Source: Coffea arabica (Eukaryota > Streptophyta > Magnoliopsida > Gentianales > Rubiaceae). Taken from it: a stretch of 64,000 nt of DNA. Below, piece by piece: positions 48,565 to 60,410 of the stretch. The stretch's first letter is position 1. Every line of letters starts with the position of its first letter. The notes beneath the pieces were generated by a model. That model ran no database searches and was not told the DNA's origin. It saw nothing but the letters and a program-made list of their open reading frames with translations. Made by a program: the position numbers and the translations under genes. Location: the NCBI RefSeq assembly GCF_036785885.1, contig NC_092315.1:25460026-25524025 (forward strand), read 5' to 3'.

Positions 48565-50510
48565 CTTGCCCCAGTGTAGGGCCATTCTTTCTTTCTTCTC
48601 TTTTTTCAGCATCACCCGATACTCTTTCGTCGATTTCAACTATGAATACCTGCACAGGGGCTTACCAAAGTATGACATGCACTTGAATTTCATGAAAAGA
48701 GCAGCGTGATTGATTTGAAAAATGTATAATTTGATTCTCGGACGAAATCCTCAAATGTGTTACAAAATCTGCCCCAGTGTGGGCTTATTTCGCGAAATCT
48801 CGCAAATAAAAATTTGCTTCAGTATGGGCCCATTTTGGAAAATCTCTTAAATGAAAATTTGTCCCAGTGCGGACCTATTCAATTGCAAAAATTTGTTTGG
48901 ATGACTCTCCATTTATTTGAACACTGTAAGAAACTATGTTTCGTAACAGAAAATTTCATGATGAATTTCTCGAAATAATACCAAATTACAGAAGATTTCT
49001 TCCTCATCTCAGCATCGACGCTTAGAGTAATGGGTCACCACTTCTTGTTAACTCGTCTTTTAGGACCAATCAAGTGGGGCGTTATTTCTGATCTGGAAAT
49101 GGGAGGTCAAGATTTGTCTTATTCTTGTGCCCAAATTGTATGTAATCCCTTCAATCCCACATCTTAGTGAAAGCAAATAGTTTGTCACCCCTATTTCTTA
49201 AGAAAATTGAGTTAACATATAAGCTTTAAGCTTGCAACAAATGGGTAGAAACGATAGTTAAACATGTGAAAACTAGTTATACCCTTATGATCATGAGTGG
49301 TTGATGGATTTCTTATGAGCATAATCCTCACTTTGGGTTGTCATGAAGGAATAAGTCAACGATGGACTTTATGAGATTGTAATTTGGCTTGAAAACGATT
49401 GTTAAAGAATAAGACTTTCAAGGACATTGCACCGAAAATCGCATTTTTCTCAAAATTGTCCTCATTTTGGACTCCGAGATCTTGAACTTTGTTTGACTTT
49501 TATCATCGCTCAATAGGGACTTTCAGCATCAAATCTTTTTGCATTTTTCTTTTGCATTTATTTGCTCGCTTTTTCCCTTTTCTTTTCCTTTTTCAAAAGT
49601 GCCCTCGCGGGTTCTCACACGAAGAGCAATGTCAACCTCACACCTAATTAATTCAGAAATACATTCAAAAAAAAAATAAAATCTTGGCATCAGTATATGA
49701 ACATCACTTACCAATTAGAAAAATTTCTTGACAGAGATATTACAAAGAACAGAAGCCAGGACTTTCGGCTTTTGTAATGGGGTCAGGTGGGGTGCTTAGA
49801 AAAGTTAAGGCTTGAAAGCGGATTTCAAAAGCGGTCTGAAGAATCCGAGATCGCATTGTTGCACCAACCCTATTTTAGGGCTAAATCAGAATTTGCCCCA
49901 GTTGATGCTCAATTGAGGCTTTTCCTTTCATTTTCTTTTTCTTTTGATTTTTCGGCCTTCTGCCATTTTTGAACTTTCACAAAATTTGCCCCAGTTTATT
50001 TTTGAACTGAGGTTCTCTTTTCTCTTTTCCTTTTGATTTTGTTGCATTATCACTTTTCACTTCTTGAAACTTTTCCCTTTTCAACTCAAACTTGCCCCAG
50101 TGTGGGGTTTGCGATTCTTAGGGGTTGCCAAATGAAGTATTTTATTCTGAAGGTTCAAAAGGGATAACTAGGGATAGAATGTTTGATTGGAAAAAGAAGA
50201 GGGTCTGACTTTTATTCCGTTCCTTACAATAACTCTGAAAGGAAACTTTCATTAATGCGAAATTTCTTGCATGTATCTGAATTAACTAACTGAGGAAGAC
50301 CCTTGTTCATCCATATCTGTGAAACATAGGCGATCTGTGCAGAAAAAAACCTTCCTTTTCTTTTCTCTTTCTCTTTTTTCCCAAAATTGAAACCCAAGTG
50401 GAATCAAGTTTCTCCAATTTGTGATTCCCTTTTTTCTTTTAGTTTTAGCATTTTTGCTTTTCTCCTTTTTGGAAAATTCTCCAATCTCCTTCCCCAATGT
50501 GGGGTGCGAT
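48565..50510 (+). repeat. Dispersed CCCCAGTGTGGGG hairpin motif in the LARD interior
   Basis: GCCCCAGTGTGGG-type words occur near 48572, 48771, 48810, 48866, 49894, 49988, 50095 and 50492. The clearest are perfect hairpins: CCCCA-GTG-TGGGG at 50095-50107 and CCCCA-ATG-TGGGG at 50492-50504. They are preceded by TTG or CTTG and separated by 40 bp to about 1 kb of unrelated sequence. Confidence 0.8.
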
Positions 50511-53510
50511 AATAGGTGCTTTGAAAAGAACCACCCATTTTAGTTCAAATGAGGATGCAAGGGATAAATAGTGTTTAGATTGTAGAAACGATGACCAAAG
50601 CATCATTCTTATACCTCATGACAACCAAAGTAACGAAATGCTCATTGAGAATTCACTCCCTTTTGATATTCGAAAATTGTTCAATGTAGGATAGTGATCG
50701 TTAAGGCTCTTATTCAAAACGAAATTATTCTTTCAAAGGCTCAAATGGGAGAGCAAATGATAAAGTCTGTATAGATAGAGAAACCAACGCTTGAAGTATC
50801 ATTCCAAACTTCCAAAACAAATACGAATAACGCACCCTTTTGCTTTCACTTAGATGTGAATTGAATATAATTACACACAGTGGACGTTTCTCAAGCAAAG
50901 ATCGCCCCAATTTGTAATTTATCAGTCAATGTGACTGATTTTATATTGGGGTTAAGTGAAGGAGAAAAGGTATCTGATGGGGCCTTTTGAATGACCTCTT
51001 TTAATTTTGAGCACTCCTATTGTAAGGATTTTAGAAAGCATACACTTGTGAATTTTCAGGCTAGAGGTTGAAAAAAATCTCCATTTAGTCTTATTTCTTA
51101 AAATTCATCATGAAATCCCTCAAATAGCCAAAAAAGAATAAAATATACATGATTATATACAAAACAACAATCGTGTAAATAAAAAAAAAACTTTATTGCT
51201 GAAAAAGTTTGAAACAAAATTTCTACAAATGAGAAGAGAAAGACTTCTGAAGAGCTCCACATATACACCCTTTTTGCCTCCTTTTTGGGACAGAAATTTT
51301 CTTTTCTTTGAGAAATAATGATGAAGTCTCTTAGAGGCTTTAGCCTAGCGCTTCCAAATAGATCTTTCATTGCAGGGTTCGCCCAAGAATCAGGTAATAC
51401 TTGTAATTTTCAAACTTTATCAGATCAAAATTGTTATCAGATATAGAAAAATATTTTCACCTTATTGAAATATTTCCATGAATGCAGGGGGAGGGGGAAA
51501 ATAAAAGAAAAATATCCAGAATTAGTAAGCAAAATTGTAAAATCGGTATGCATGTCCTATGGGGGAGCCCTTTTATGCCAAGGGTAGGCCTAGTATGAAA
51601 ATGCAATCCTCTAGGGTAGGCATCTATACAATACCTGATGGATCCAATCAACTTATTGAGCGAAAAATAATTAAAAATAAAAATTGTCCAATTGGAGTAA
51701 AAAAAAAAGGGACATTTGTCCAAAAAATGAGGACAAAGTCCGAATGGATCGCTTACTTTGATCCACACATGATATGTGAAAGAGAGCTTACTCTTGAAAG
51801 GATTGCAATGCCTCGGCTAATTTATTCAGTGAATTTTAGACTTAAACCCTAAAAAGGAATGAGCGGATCAAGAGGATAGGATGAAATTGATAATTTATTC
51901 AAAATTGACTAGATTGCCCTAAAATAGGTAAACTAGTCAAATGAATTCAAAATCGACAAAGTTGCCCTAAAATTGAACAAATTGATAAATGGACTGGATG
52001 AAATTGATGAATAAAATGGTCCAATGGTTTGAATGGAATTGACGGCTTATTGGTAGTTTCAAAAATTTATTGCGATGCATTAGTCTATGAGTCTTCTAAT
52101 ATCAAATTTTGGCCTCAATTTATTTATCGTCTCAATAGCGAGGGATTATTTGTGAATTTCTTCAAATTAATGTCCTTTACGCCAGGGATTTTTTACCAAT
52201 TTTGATAAAGTGGCCAAAAAGTGATTATTAGACGCTCATATTCCAAAGATCGCTCTATGAAAATGATCGGATCCTACCTTACCTTGTGCACTACCCCTTT
52301 GGATGGTACAAAATGTAAACGTGCAAGTCTCCTTGGATTAAGTATCTGAGACACAAAGTGGCTTATTCCTAACACGGGATCCCCTAAATGGCATTCACTT
52401 TCTACGGTTTATGCATGATGCCTGTTTATTAAAGCAGTAAAATGTGCAATTCGAAATGAAACGTGACCTAAGGAACCCTTTATTTGCCAGGGTAGACCTA
52501 AAATGGTATGGCATTATTAATTTATGAACAAAATATACCAAAATTTCTTAAACGTGCAATAGCCTATCTACGAGGGTGGGTTTTAAAAGAAGGTCATGCC
52601 AGACCTCTTATTTGCTAGGGTTTGTGAATGCAATGGGGACACAAAACCAAGAAAAGTTAGTTCAACCAGATAAATACACATAACACATTGTAGCAACGAG
52701 ATAAAGCAATAAAATCAATACGAAGAAATAAAGTAATAAAAGGGAAAAATGGGTTGGATCCCTCCCCTCGTGAATAGTGTCCCTAATAAGGCAAGGCAGA
52801 CTCTACCCTAGGCAAGCTATCATGGATGCATGAGGTATTGGCTCACTAATGCATCTAGACTCGATAGGTTTTAGGTCCCCGAGCCTTCAAACTTGGAAAC
52901 CAAAGGTCATCAATCCCAAGGTTCTTTGTCGGTGGCTCGAGCGATTCCCCAGACACTGCAACGCACACGTCGTGTCACGGCCACATGTCTGAACGAATCT
53001 ATCAAAAATCCTCAACCTTCGACTAAAAGCTAAAGACTATTAACCCAAAGCTTAAAGCGGAAGATTGAGTGACCCCTCGGATCGTGCTACGCACACGTCG
53101 TGTCGCGATCACACGTCCAAGTGGGTCGCCTAAAATCCTAATAGGGTGGAGTGGCGTGACAAGCCACTAAAAGAAAATAAATAAGGCGTACAAAAATTAA
53201 AGCGTATGCACGTATGCTAGTGCTCGTTTAGAGGGGAGGGATCAAGAACCAACGCGAGACTCTAGGGTAATATCCCCCACCCAAATGCAATGCAAAGCGC
53301 GGAATCACATACATAAACCATCCATCCATCAAAACAATCGTACGCAAAATGGGTGAGTGAGTGAGTTGGATACGCGCGAAATGCAAAACCCTATAAAAGG
53401 AAAAATGCAACTCTAAACATCCAAATGCGATATATGGATAGGTTAAAAGAAGAAAAAGATTGACTAAATCAAATGTTCGGACTCTCTAAGTCCCCAGTGG
53501 AGTCGCCAGC
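50511..53510 (+). other. LARD interior, right part, non-coding
   Basis: Open frames (for example 51098-51370 minus and 51559-51852 plus) match no retrotransposon domain. A phrase ACGCACACGTCGTGTC occurs twice (near 52960 and 53090), the second followed by GCGATCACACGTC. The segment ends AGTGGAGTCGCCAGC directly before the 3' LTR. Confidence 0.6.
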
Positions 53511-56500
53511 TGTCGCGCCCTATTTTTTATAAGAAAAATAAATTGTTTAAAAGTGAATTTTTTGATTTGAAAAATGATTTTTGATCTACAAAGAAAGTGG
53601 GTCTAAATGGGACTTGAAAATGCGACGATTTGACCCAAAATATAGTTTAAAAAGGGTTTTGAAATAAAAATCGGAGTCGCCACTTGGTATAGAGTCAAGG
53701 TGTACCAAGTCATCAAAAAATGAATTTTTTCCAAGGAAAAGGCAGAAAGAAACCCCTTTTAAACGACTCCTAGTCTACGTAAACCAACGAAAAAGGTTCG
53801 GGAGTCACATTTGACGAAGGGGAAGGCAAGGATGAAATCCAAGGCACCCCTTCGACCTAGCCAAGGCTAGTTGCGTGATTTAGTCAAAGACTTTCTTGTT
53901 TTAACCAAAGAATTTATCACATTTGGATGTACTATATGAATGCAAACTCTAGACCTAGGGGGTATTGGGGGGCAAAATTTCTCTTCAAAACTTGAATGGT
54001 GCCAATCACATTAATTGTGATGCCCAATAATGACTCTTTGGCGAGGTCACGAATAATGCAAAAATATGAGACTCTAGTAAAAGGAAAGAAATAAAATAAT
54101 TACATAAATATACATGTCTTAAGGAATGCATCATGTCGGGTACGGGGGATTAATGTTCGTGACTCAATTTTCCCTTTAATAGAGGGAATACGAGCGTGCT
54201 AAGGCTAGAAAAGCCAAACTCGTCCATATCCCATATCCAAGGGGTTATTCTCTAATCTGATCAAGCAAATGCACTACCCTAATCCTATTTCTAGAATGAA
54301 ATGCAATTCTAATGTCATGTATCATACATAGGAGTATATATATAGGGAAATTAGGGATAAGGGATATACGTATAAGGGGAATATCATACAAAATGATAAA
54401 AGGCCCTAAAAAGTGAAAATATGCATGAAATGAAGTGTTTTTATCATGCAATCATGATCTAACGCGCGAAGGGCTCCTAAGGGTCTAGCGTTGGACTAGT
54501 CCTTCACTAACGCTCTCTCACAAGCATTGGACTTGCAAGAGCTCGGGGGACAATCATGGCTAGCATTGGACTAGCCACGATTACGTGTATTTGCATCCAT
54601 CATACACATATATAAGTAATGTGCATAATTAAAGCAAGTAGACATGTGAGCACGTAATTCACATAACACATAACACATAAGCATGTATATCTAGATGCCA
54701 AACCCTAAGAAAGCAATTGAACACATAGCACATACGCATGCAAACCACACAAACAATAAATAAAAGCGAATAAAGCCCTAACTATTACATTCGGGGGGAA
54801 GCCTACTACAATCTAAGAGGGAAGGAATTAAATGAAATGATATAATAACCTAAACTATTACAATTGTGGCATTCAAGTGCCTTTCGAATGATAAAAAATT
54901 GAACTAAAATGAAATAAAAAATACTAAATTAAAACGAATAAAGCGAATAAGTAAATAAATAAAATGAAAACATTCAAATGGCATGCAATTGAACACATAA
55001 GGCACATAAGGTCAAATAAAGTCAAGAATAAAGGATAGAGTGTACCTCCCTTGAGTTGATGCTCTAATGGGGTGAAATCGCTTATTTATCCTCCAAAATA
55101 AAAGAAAAGATCAAGGTACCAATTTATTTGGAAAAATTAAAGAAAATATGCAAACACGAGCTCGCTTGGTTACAAAGCCCTTAAAATAATGAATTGAGTG
55201 CAATTTAAACAAAGCACGGCGGTTAATTGAAGCAAACGAGCAATGAAGTTGCAAAATTAAAGCTGCCAAGGACTAAATTGCCTATGTCAGAAAATTTTAA
55301 GGGTCTAATCACAATTTCCAGAACTTTGGGCCAAAATAGAAGGAAAGATAAAGTTCAAGGACCAATTTACAATTGTAGCAGGGACCCAATTAAAAGAAAC
55401 ACTAAATTATGTGAACCGTAGTACAATTAGCCAAGGATCAAAGATCAAGATGCACAAACCATGAAGGGGACTAGGCCTAGGGGTCAAATTATGAGGTTCT
55501 AAAAAACTTTGGGGTTGAATCACAAAGAAAGGGAAAACTGGGGACGGGAGTTGTAATTAATCATCTTCTCCAAATGAGCTTAACATCAGACCGCATTTCA
55601 GCTTTCTTTCGGTCAGCAACATCAAAAATTTAGTTTCAAACCCAAGCATTCTCAATGAAACTCACAACACCCCCTCATAACATCACTTTCAGGACATTAA
55701 TTCGGGCTCATACAAAAAATAAAGCAGAAAGATGCAAAAATGAGCACGTCAGAACCTTCCAAGACTCTATTTCCTTCCATAAAAAAACATGACAAATATT
55801 GAATCTTGCTCTCTGTTCGTTTCTTTTCCATGCCAAAACACAGGTCAATCATTCTTCAAGGAGAATTTTTAGTCGGGCATTTTATCAAACAGGTAAAGGA
55901 CATTAGAGACTTCATCGGTTCTTTGTTCCATTGGAACTGTAATCGGCCCCAAAATTGTCAGCAACCAACGGGATTCTAGCCCAGTCAACATTCAAAGCAT
56001 GTGTATTCAAAGAAACATGAACAAACATCATAAAATTGAAACAAAATACTCACGGCAAACCGCGGTAGACATGCTAAAAAAAAAACTTTCATGGCCTGTG
56101 CTTAGAGAAAGACTAAAGTGTGAAGGAAGGTGATAACTCACAGTGATCACTCACGGTGAAGATTCGCAGGCGGCAGTGGTGGAATCCGGCGAGGTGGTGG
56201 CGGCATGAGCGGCAGTGGTTTCTGGAACGATGGTCTCGGGGATGGCAGCAGGGCAGGAAAACGGTGACGGTGTTGCTGCCGCTGTTGCTTTTTCTTGTTT
56301 CCGTTTCACCTTTGGCCGAAGCCCCTTTTCTTCCTTTGTGCCTTAGTGCACCGCCTCTTTGGACTTTCTTTCCTTTGACCCCTCTTTACTTGTTTCTATT
56401 TCTCCGTTCCTTTTTCACCTAGCTTCCCCAAGCTTTCCAGTTTTCTTTTTTTGTTCGGCCAAGCTTCTCCTCAGACGAAGCCCTCTTCCCAATTCCCAGA

Positions 56501-57319
56501 TTTTTAGTTTTCTCTTCGTTCTGTTTCTTTTTTTTGTTTTGTTTTTCTCAGCCGCCAGCATTCCCCTGTTTTCCCTTTCCTTCCCCTTGGTCCTCCTTTT
56601 TCTTTTGCCCGATGCCCTTTTTAGGCCGTCACTCCCTTTCTCTCCACAAACCTGCCCTTAGCCATTGTTTCGCTTTCTCCCCCCCCGAAACCCTCTCTCA
56701 GCTCTCCGTTTCTTTTTTAGCCTCTTCCGTAGCTCCCTCTCCAGTTGTTCCCCCCTGATCCTGCTCTCCTCCTTTTCTTTGGCCCCCAAGCCTTTTTCCC
56801 TCTGTTTCTTAGCCTTTTTTTCTTGACCGAAGCTCCCTCAGATCTCCCCCCAAACCTAGCCGCCGTCCTTCTCCTTTTTTTGTTTTTTCATCCCCCTTTT
56901 CTTAGTTTCCCGTAGCCCCCTCTTTAGTCTTCCATCCCACCCCCCTTTTCACTTGCTTGCGGCTTTTTATTTTAAAGGCAGCTCCAAAGACTAAACCTAA
57001 TTTGAAAGGCCAAGATTTCAAACCCCAAAGTAGGCTTATGTGTCTTATTCTTGTCCCTTCGATTGACTTTTTCTTTTTTTCTTTTTTTTCCGAAAATTTA
57101 GTGCAAAAACTCTTAATTCAATTACAGTAAGACAAGAGACACGAATCAAAACAAAAAATAAAATAAAACCTAGAATCGAAACAAACAAAATAAAAATTAA
57201 ATGATTAAAGTTTAATTAAATGATAAAATGACTTAAAAATAAAAAACTAAAAGTAAATGAAATTAATCAAAAATAAAAACAATAGTAAACACAAATACCT
57301 TAAAAATTTGGTGTCTACA
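53511..57319 (+). repeat. 3' LTR of the LARD
   Basis: It matches the 5' LTR over its whole length with scattered substitutions and a few short indels (23 bp shorter overall), and ends GGTGTCTACA before the TCAAG duplication. Confidence 0.93.
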
Positions 57320-57324
57320 TCAAG

Positions 57325-58585
57325 TATTTCGAAAGGAAATTAAAAGCCAACATAATAGATAAAAAGAAACCCTTAATCGTCAAGCACAGTTCAAGTTTTG
57401 AAAAAATTCTTCAGAGCGGGGCAATAAGAAAAGGTGCGAAGCCAGTGAAGTTGAAGGGAGTGAAATTTTGCACCAAATCTAGCTTGCCAATTGAGCCGTC
57501 GGTGATGCTTGAAGTTGTCAATGGAGAATACTTTTTTTCTCACAAACAAGGCATGCTTTTGGGTATAGAGAAGGTTGAAGTGTACTCTATTTTTGTTGAT
57601 TTTAAGCATAATGGCATAAAAAAAATGCATGTTATTTTTCACATTTTTGCATACAATTGTCAATCTTGGGTGGATTATGAAGGATGAGAGGGGTAATAGA
57701 GTTAGTCATGAAACCCAAATTTGTATTAGTTAAAGCTGATTTTAGGATTAAGTTTCCTTATTGTTCGATCAGCTAAAAAATTCTCCTCAAGTTTAAATTA
57801 GTGTTGGAAAAAAAAGTATTACAAATTATGTTGGTGCAATTTTTTAATGCTATGATCTAATAGCCAAAGAGTAGTGTGTGGTTATGTAATAGCCAAGGAG
57901 TTGTGTGTGTAGAATAGATAGAAACATAGTTAATTTGGGAATGAAACACAATTGACCCTTTGTCTTATTGTTTAACAGTGGAAAACATTGTTTGATTTGC
58001 CAATGATTGGAAAAGAATTAGTGTAGTAGGACTTTAGATATTTACATTATTATAATAAAGAAGTATCCAAATTAAGGAAACACTGAAAGTAATTAGTCTG
58101 GATGTCCTAATTTCGTTCTAAATCACCGAATTTCTGATAAAAGTGATGTAATATCAAAGATTCAGAGATTATCTTATAGGCATTTTAATAAATTTAACTT
58201 TTACCTAATTGATGTGATTTAAATGATTTGATCATTTCTAAACAATAGAAGAGATGCAAGCCTAAAACTTTAAGGCATTGTTTGTTTTGAGGGAATGGAA
58301 GAGAAAGGAAAGAAAAGGAAATGGAGGGATAAGGTTTTTGATATTTGAATTGGTTTTTGAAAAAGGGAAAGGAAAAGATTGGGAGGGAAAATGAGGGATA
58401 AGATTTAGTTATTTTTGGTCAACCTACTTTCCTTCCAAAAGTGAGCAAGAAACGAGGGAAAAATAACTTAAGCTTGAAAAGACAATAATACGCCTATTAT
58501 ATTTTGAATTTTAATAGGTACAACATGCAATTAAACTTACAACTATATATATAAGTAATTTTATAAATATAAAATTATATATATT
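57325..58585. other. Low-content intergenic stretch
   Basis: An 80-residue open frame at 57445-57687 reads SLPIEPSVMLEVVNGEYFFS... without family resemblance; it could be a small relic. Around 58270-58450 a purine-rich GGAAAGG/GGGAGGG segment preceded by GGCATTGTTTG looks like MITE material, but no paired ends are visible. Confidence 0.4.
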
Positions 58586-58751
58586 TAAATATACCTTAAG
58601 CTTGAAAAGCTCGCTAGCTTATCGAGCATTACATTTTTAGGCTCGAATTCGATTCGTTTCGATATTCGAATAGTTCGAGATCGACTCGAGCTCGATTTGA
58701 CAGAGCTCAAGTCGTTCATTTGAACGAGATGCTCGCGAATCGATTCGTTGA

Positions 58752-59554
58752 TGTAAGGATCAAAAACAACCAAATAGAAGAGATAAATAATGTAAAGATC
58801 TCAAACATAACAATAAGTAAATAAAAAGGAAAGAATAGCAAACCAATTAACTACCCAACTCCTCTTGAGCTTGTAGGTTAATTCAAACAAGCTACTTCAA
58901 GTTGATGAATTACAATCACTCTTGTGTACAAAGGAAGGTTCACCTCCTCCTTGCCCCGAACTCCACTCGGTCAAGCCAGGACATTTTACTATCTCTCAGG
59001 ACAACCCTCACAGAGCTACACTCATGAAGTATTCACTCACAAATGAAAAGCTTACAATGAATCTCACACCACTAAGACTACAAATCTTCTTTGAAGAGTA
59101 TTTTCTCACTAAAATCTCTCTAGATCTTTTGTATCTTCAGTGTGCAAAAGTTCTTTTATGTATCTGACCAACCACTATATATATAGGACCAAGAAATTGC
59201 CACAATAATGTTTCCAACGGATAGAAAGTAGCTGAAGAGTCAACTAGCCGTTGGAGTGTCGGACGTCCGATAGTCCTGTTTTTTGCGTCTGACAGCAGGC
59301 AATGAGTTTAAGAGATTTTCTTCAATTCTTTCGGACGTCCGGTAGGCTGATTTTCTGCGTCCGAAGTTGCGCAATGATTGTCGGACGTCCGATCCTGACT
59401 TCTTGAGCGTCCGACAGCTTCAGCATACTTTGTCCCTTTCAAATGTGATTAATCTTTGAATCTGATTTGCTTCATAGCTGAAAGTATTTCTTGAAAGGAT
59501 ATTAGTATTATCCATTGTTTTGTAAACATCAAAAGATAGGGACCAAGGTCAACA
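58752..59554 (-). mobile_element. Solo LTR of a Copia-type retrotransposon (803 bp)
   Basis: Read on the minus strand it starts TGTTGACCTTGGTCCC, continues TTTTGATGTTTACAAAAC (the usual start of a plant Copia LTR family) and ends GATCCTTACA. A perfect 5-bp duplication GTTGA flanks it (58747-58751 and 59555-59559). A CTATATATATAG TATA-like site is at 59174-59185. Three GGACGTCC palindromes lie upstream of it in LTR orientation (59265-59400). No internal region or second LTR is present. Confidence 0.88.
59263..59412 (-). promoter_or_regulatory. Cluster of TCGGACGTCCGA palindromes in the LTR U3 region
   Basis: TCGGACGTCCGA or TCGGACGTCCGG occurs near 59263, 59329 and 59380, each followed within about 20 bp by a half-site GCGTC(C/T)GA. 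The GACGTC core is a C-box type bZIP site. Placement upstream of the LTR TATA-like site suggests a promoter array; that role is inference. Confidence 0.6.
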
Positions 59555-59819
59555 GTTGACACCCCTATCACTAACTCTACTTTTCCATCCATCAACTATT
59601 CTCCTCCTCAAAACTTACTCTGTCCTCAATACTCCTCTAATCCATATTGTTCCTATACCCTAGATTCATCTTACTTCCAAATTTACTCTAATTCGTCTTG
59701 TTCATACTTCTAATCTGAAGATTAGGATCAATCCCACTGAAATTACGAGTCTTACAACCACAACCCTTGAGAAACCTCAACTAATTATGATGGGGTTGCA
59801 CTAGCAAAAGTGATGGAAT

Positions 59820-60085
59820 GAGGATGGCGACTGGTGGAAGAAAGAAGAAAATCACGTGGGTGATTTCGTTGTCTGACTCGCAAATTGACTCGGCTAAACT
59901 CGATGAGTTCTGCTGATTTCTTATCAATCTGAGTTGACTCGGTCAATATCAACCGAGTTAACCCGAGTCAACTCGGATTTCAGTCAAACGGCGATGCGAG
60001 TGTTGGTATCGTACCGGTGCCTCCTGTTTCGGTTATGACTCGGGCGAGTCAATTCGGAATCGGCCGATTTGGTGAACCCTGCTAA
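59820..60085 (+). repeat. GACTCG/CGAGTC-rich transposon-like segment
   Basis: At least ten copies of GACTCG, CGAGT or ACTCGG occur in both orientations, ending ATCGGCCGATTTGGTGAACC then CTGC, which resembles the terminus GCAGGGTTCACCAAATCGG of some plant hAT-like elements. The left partner was not found. Confidence 0.5.
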
Positions 60086-60086
60086 T

Positions 60087-60410
60087 ATTGGCATTTCACT
60101 AGAAATTTTACCAGTTGCTCAACTATTCAACTTTCTCCTATGTGCATACGTATCAAGAGGAATACGCTGTCGCAGATTCTCTGGCATCCATTGGCAGCTA
60201 TTCTAATAGATTTTTAATATTTTCCACACTTCAATCTTTGCCTAGGTCTATTAGAGGTCTCTGTAACGTCGATATGCAAGGAATTGGCAGTTTTAGATTT
60301 TTCAGATGACCGTCTATGGCCTGTATTTAGTTGAAGGTATAGTTCATATCCCCCTCCGCTCTTGTACTTTCGTTATTCACTTGAATAAAAGGATATTTTA
60401 AAAAAAGAAA
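60087..60410 (+). pseudogene. LINE 3' fragment (RNase H end plus tail)
   Basis: It reads FSYVHTYQEEYAVADSLASI, the closing H..RE.N.VAD.LA motif of plant LINE RNase H domains, then a typical C-terminal phrase (LQSLPRSIRGLCNVDMQGIG) to TGA near 60307-60309. A 3' UTR with CCCCCTCCGCTCTTGTACTTT and an A-run at about 60399 follows. Upstream domains are absent. Confidence 0.82.

Larger units (their letters stand above)
43189..57319 (+). mobile_element. Complete LARD-type (large, non-coding) LTR retrotransposon, 14.1 kb
   Basis: The 5' LTR (43189-47020, 3832 bp) and 3' LTR (53511-57319, 3809 bp) are nearly identical by eye and run TGTCGCGCCC ... TCTACA. A perfect 5-bp duplication TCAAG flanks the whole (43184-43188 and 57320-57324). 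The 6.5-kb interior (47021-53510) has no recognisable gag, protease, reverse transcriptase, RNase H or integrase; it contains tandem arrays and repeated hairpins instead. I see no clear tRNA-complementary primer site after the 5' LTR nor a clean polypurine tract before the 3' LTR. Mobilisation would depend on another element. Near-identical LTRs suggest a fairly recent insertion. Confidence 0.93.
58595..59567. mobile_element. hAT-like element remnant holding a solo LTR
   Basis: The right end reads ...CGTTGACACCCCTA, the reverse of the common hAT terminus TAGGGGTGTCAACG. The interior (58595-58751) is a series of CTCGA/TCGAG words typical of such elements. The left terminus was not found, so the copy is truncated or decayed. 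It is split by the LTR at 58752-59554. Confidence 0.5.

Noticed and set aside
57445..57687. 80-residue plus-strand frame, possible small protein
   Set aside because: Tail is hydrophobic and low-complexity, there is no family match, and no supporting exons or promoter are visible. Kept only as a note in the flank entry.
58270..58450. Possible MITE (GGCATTGTTTG...)
   Set aside because: Only one terminus-like phrase; no inverted partner and no target duplication.
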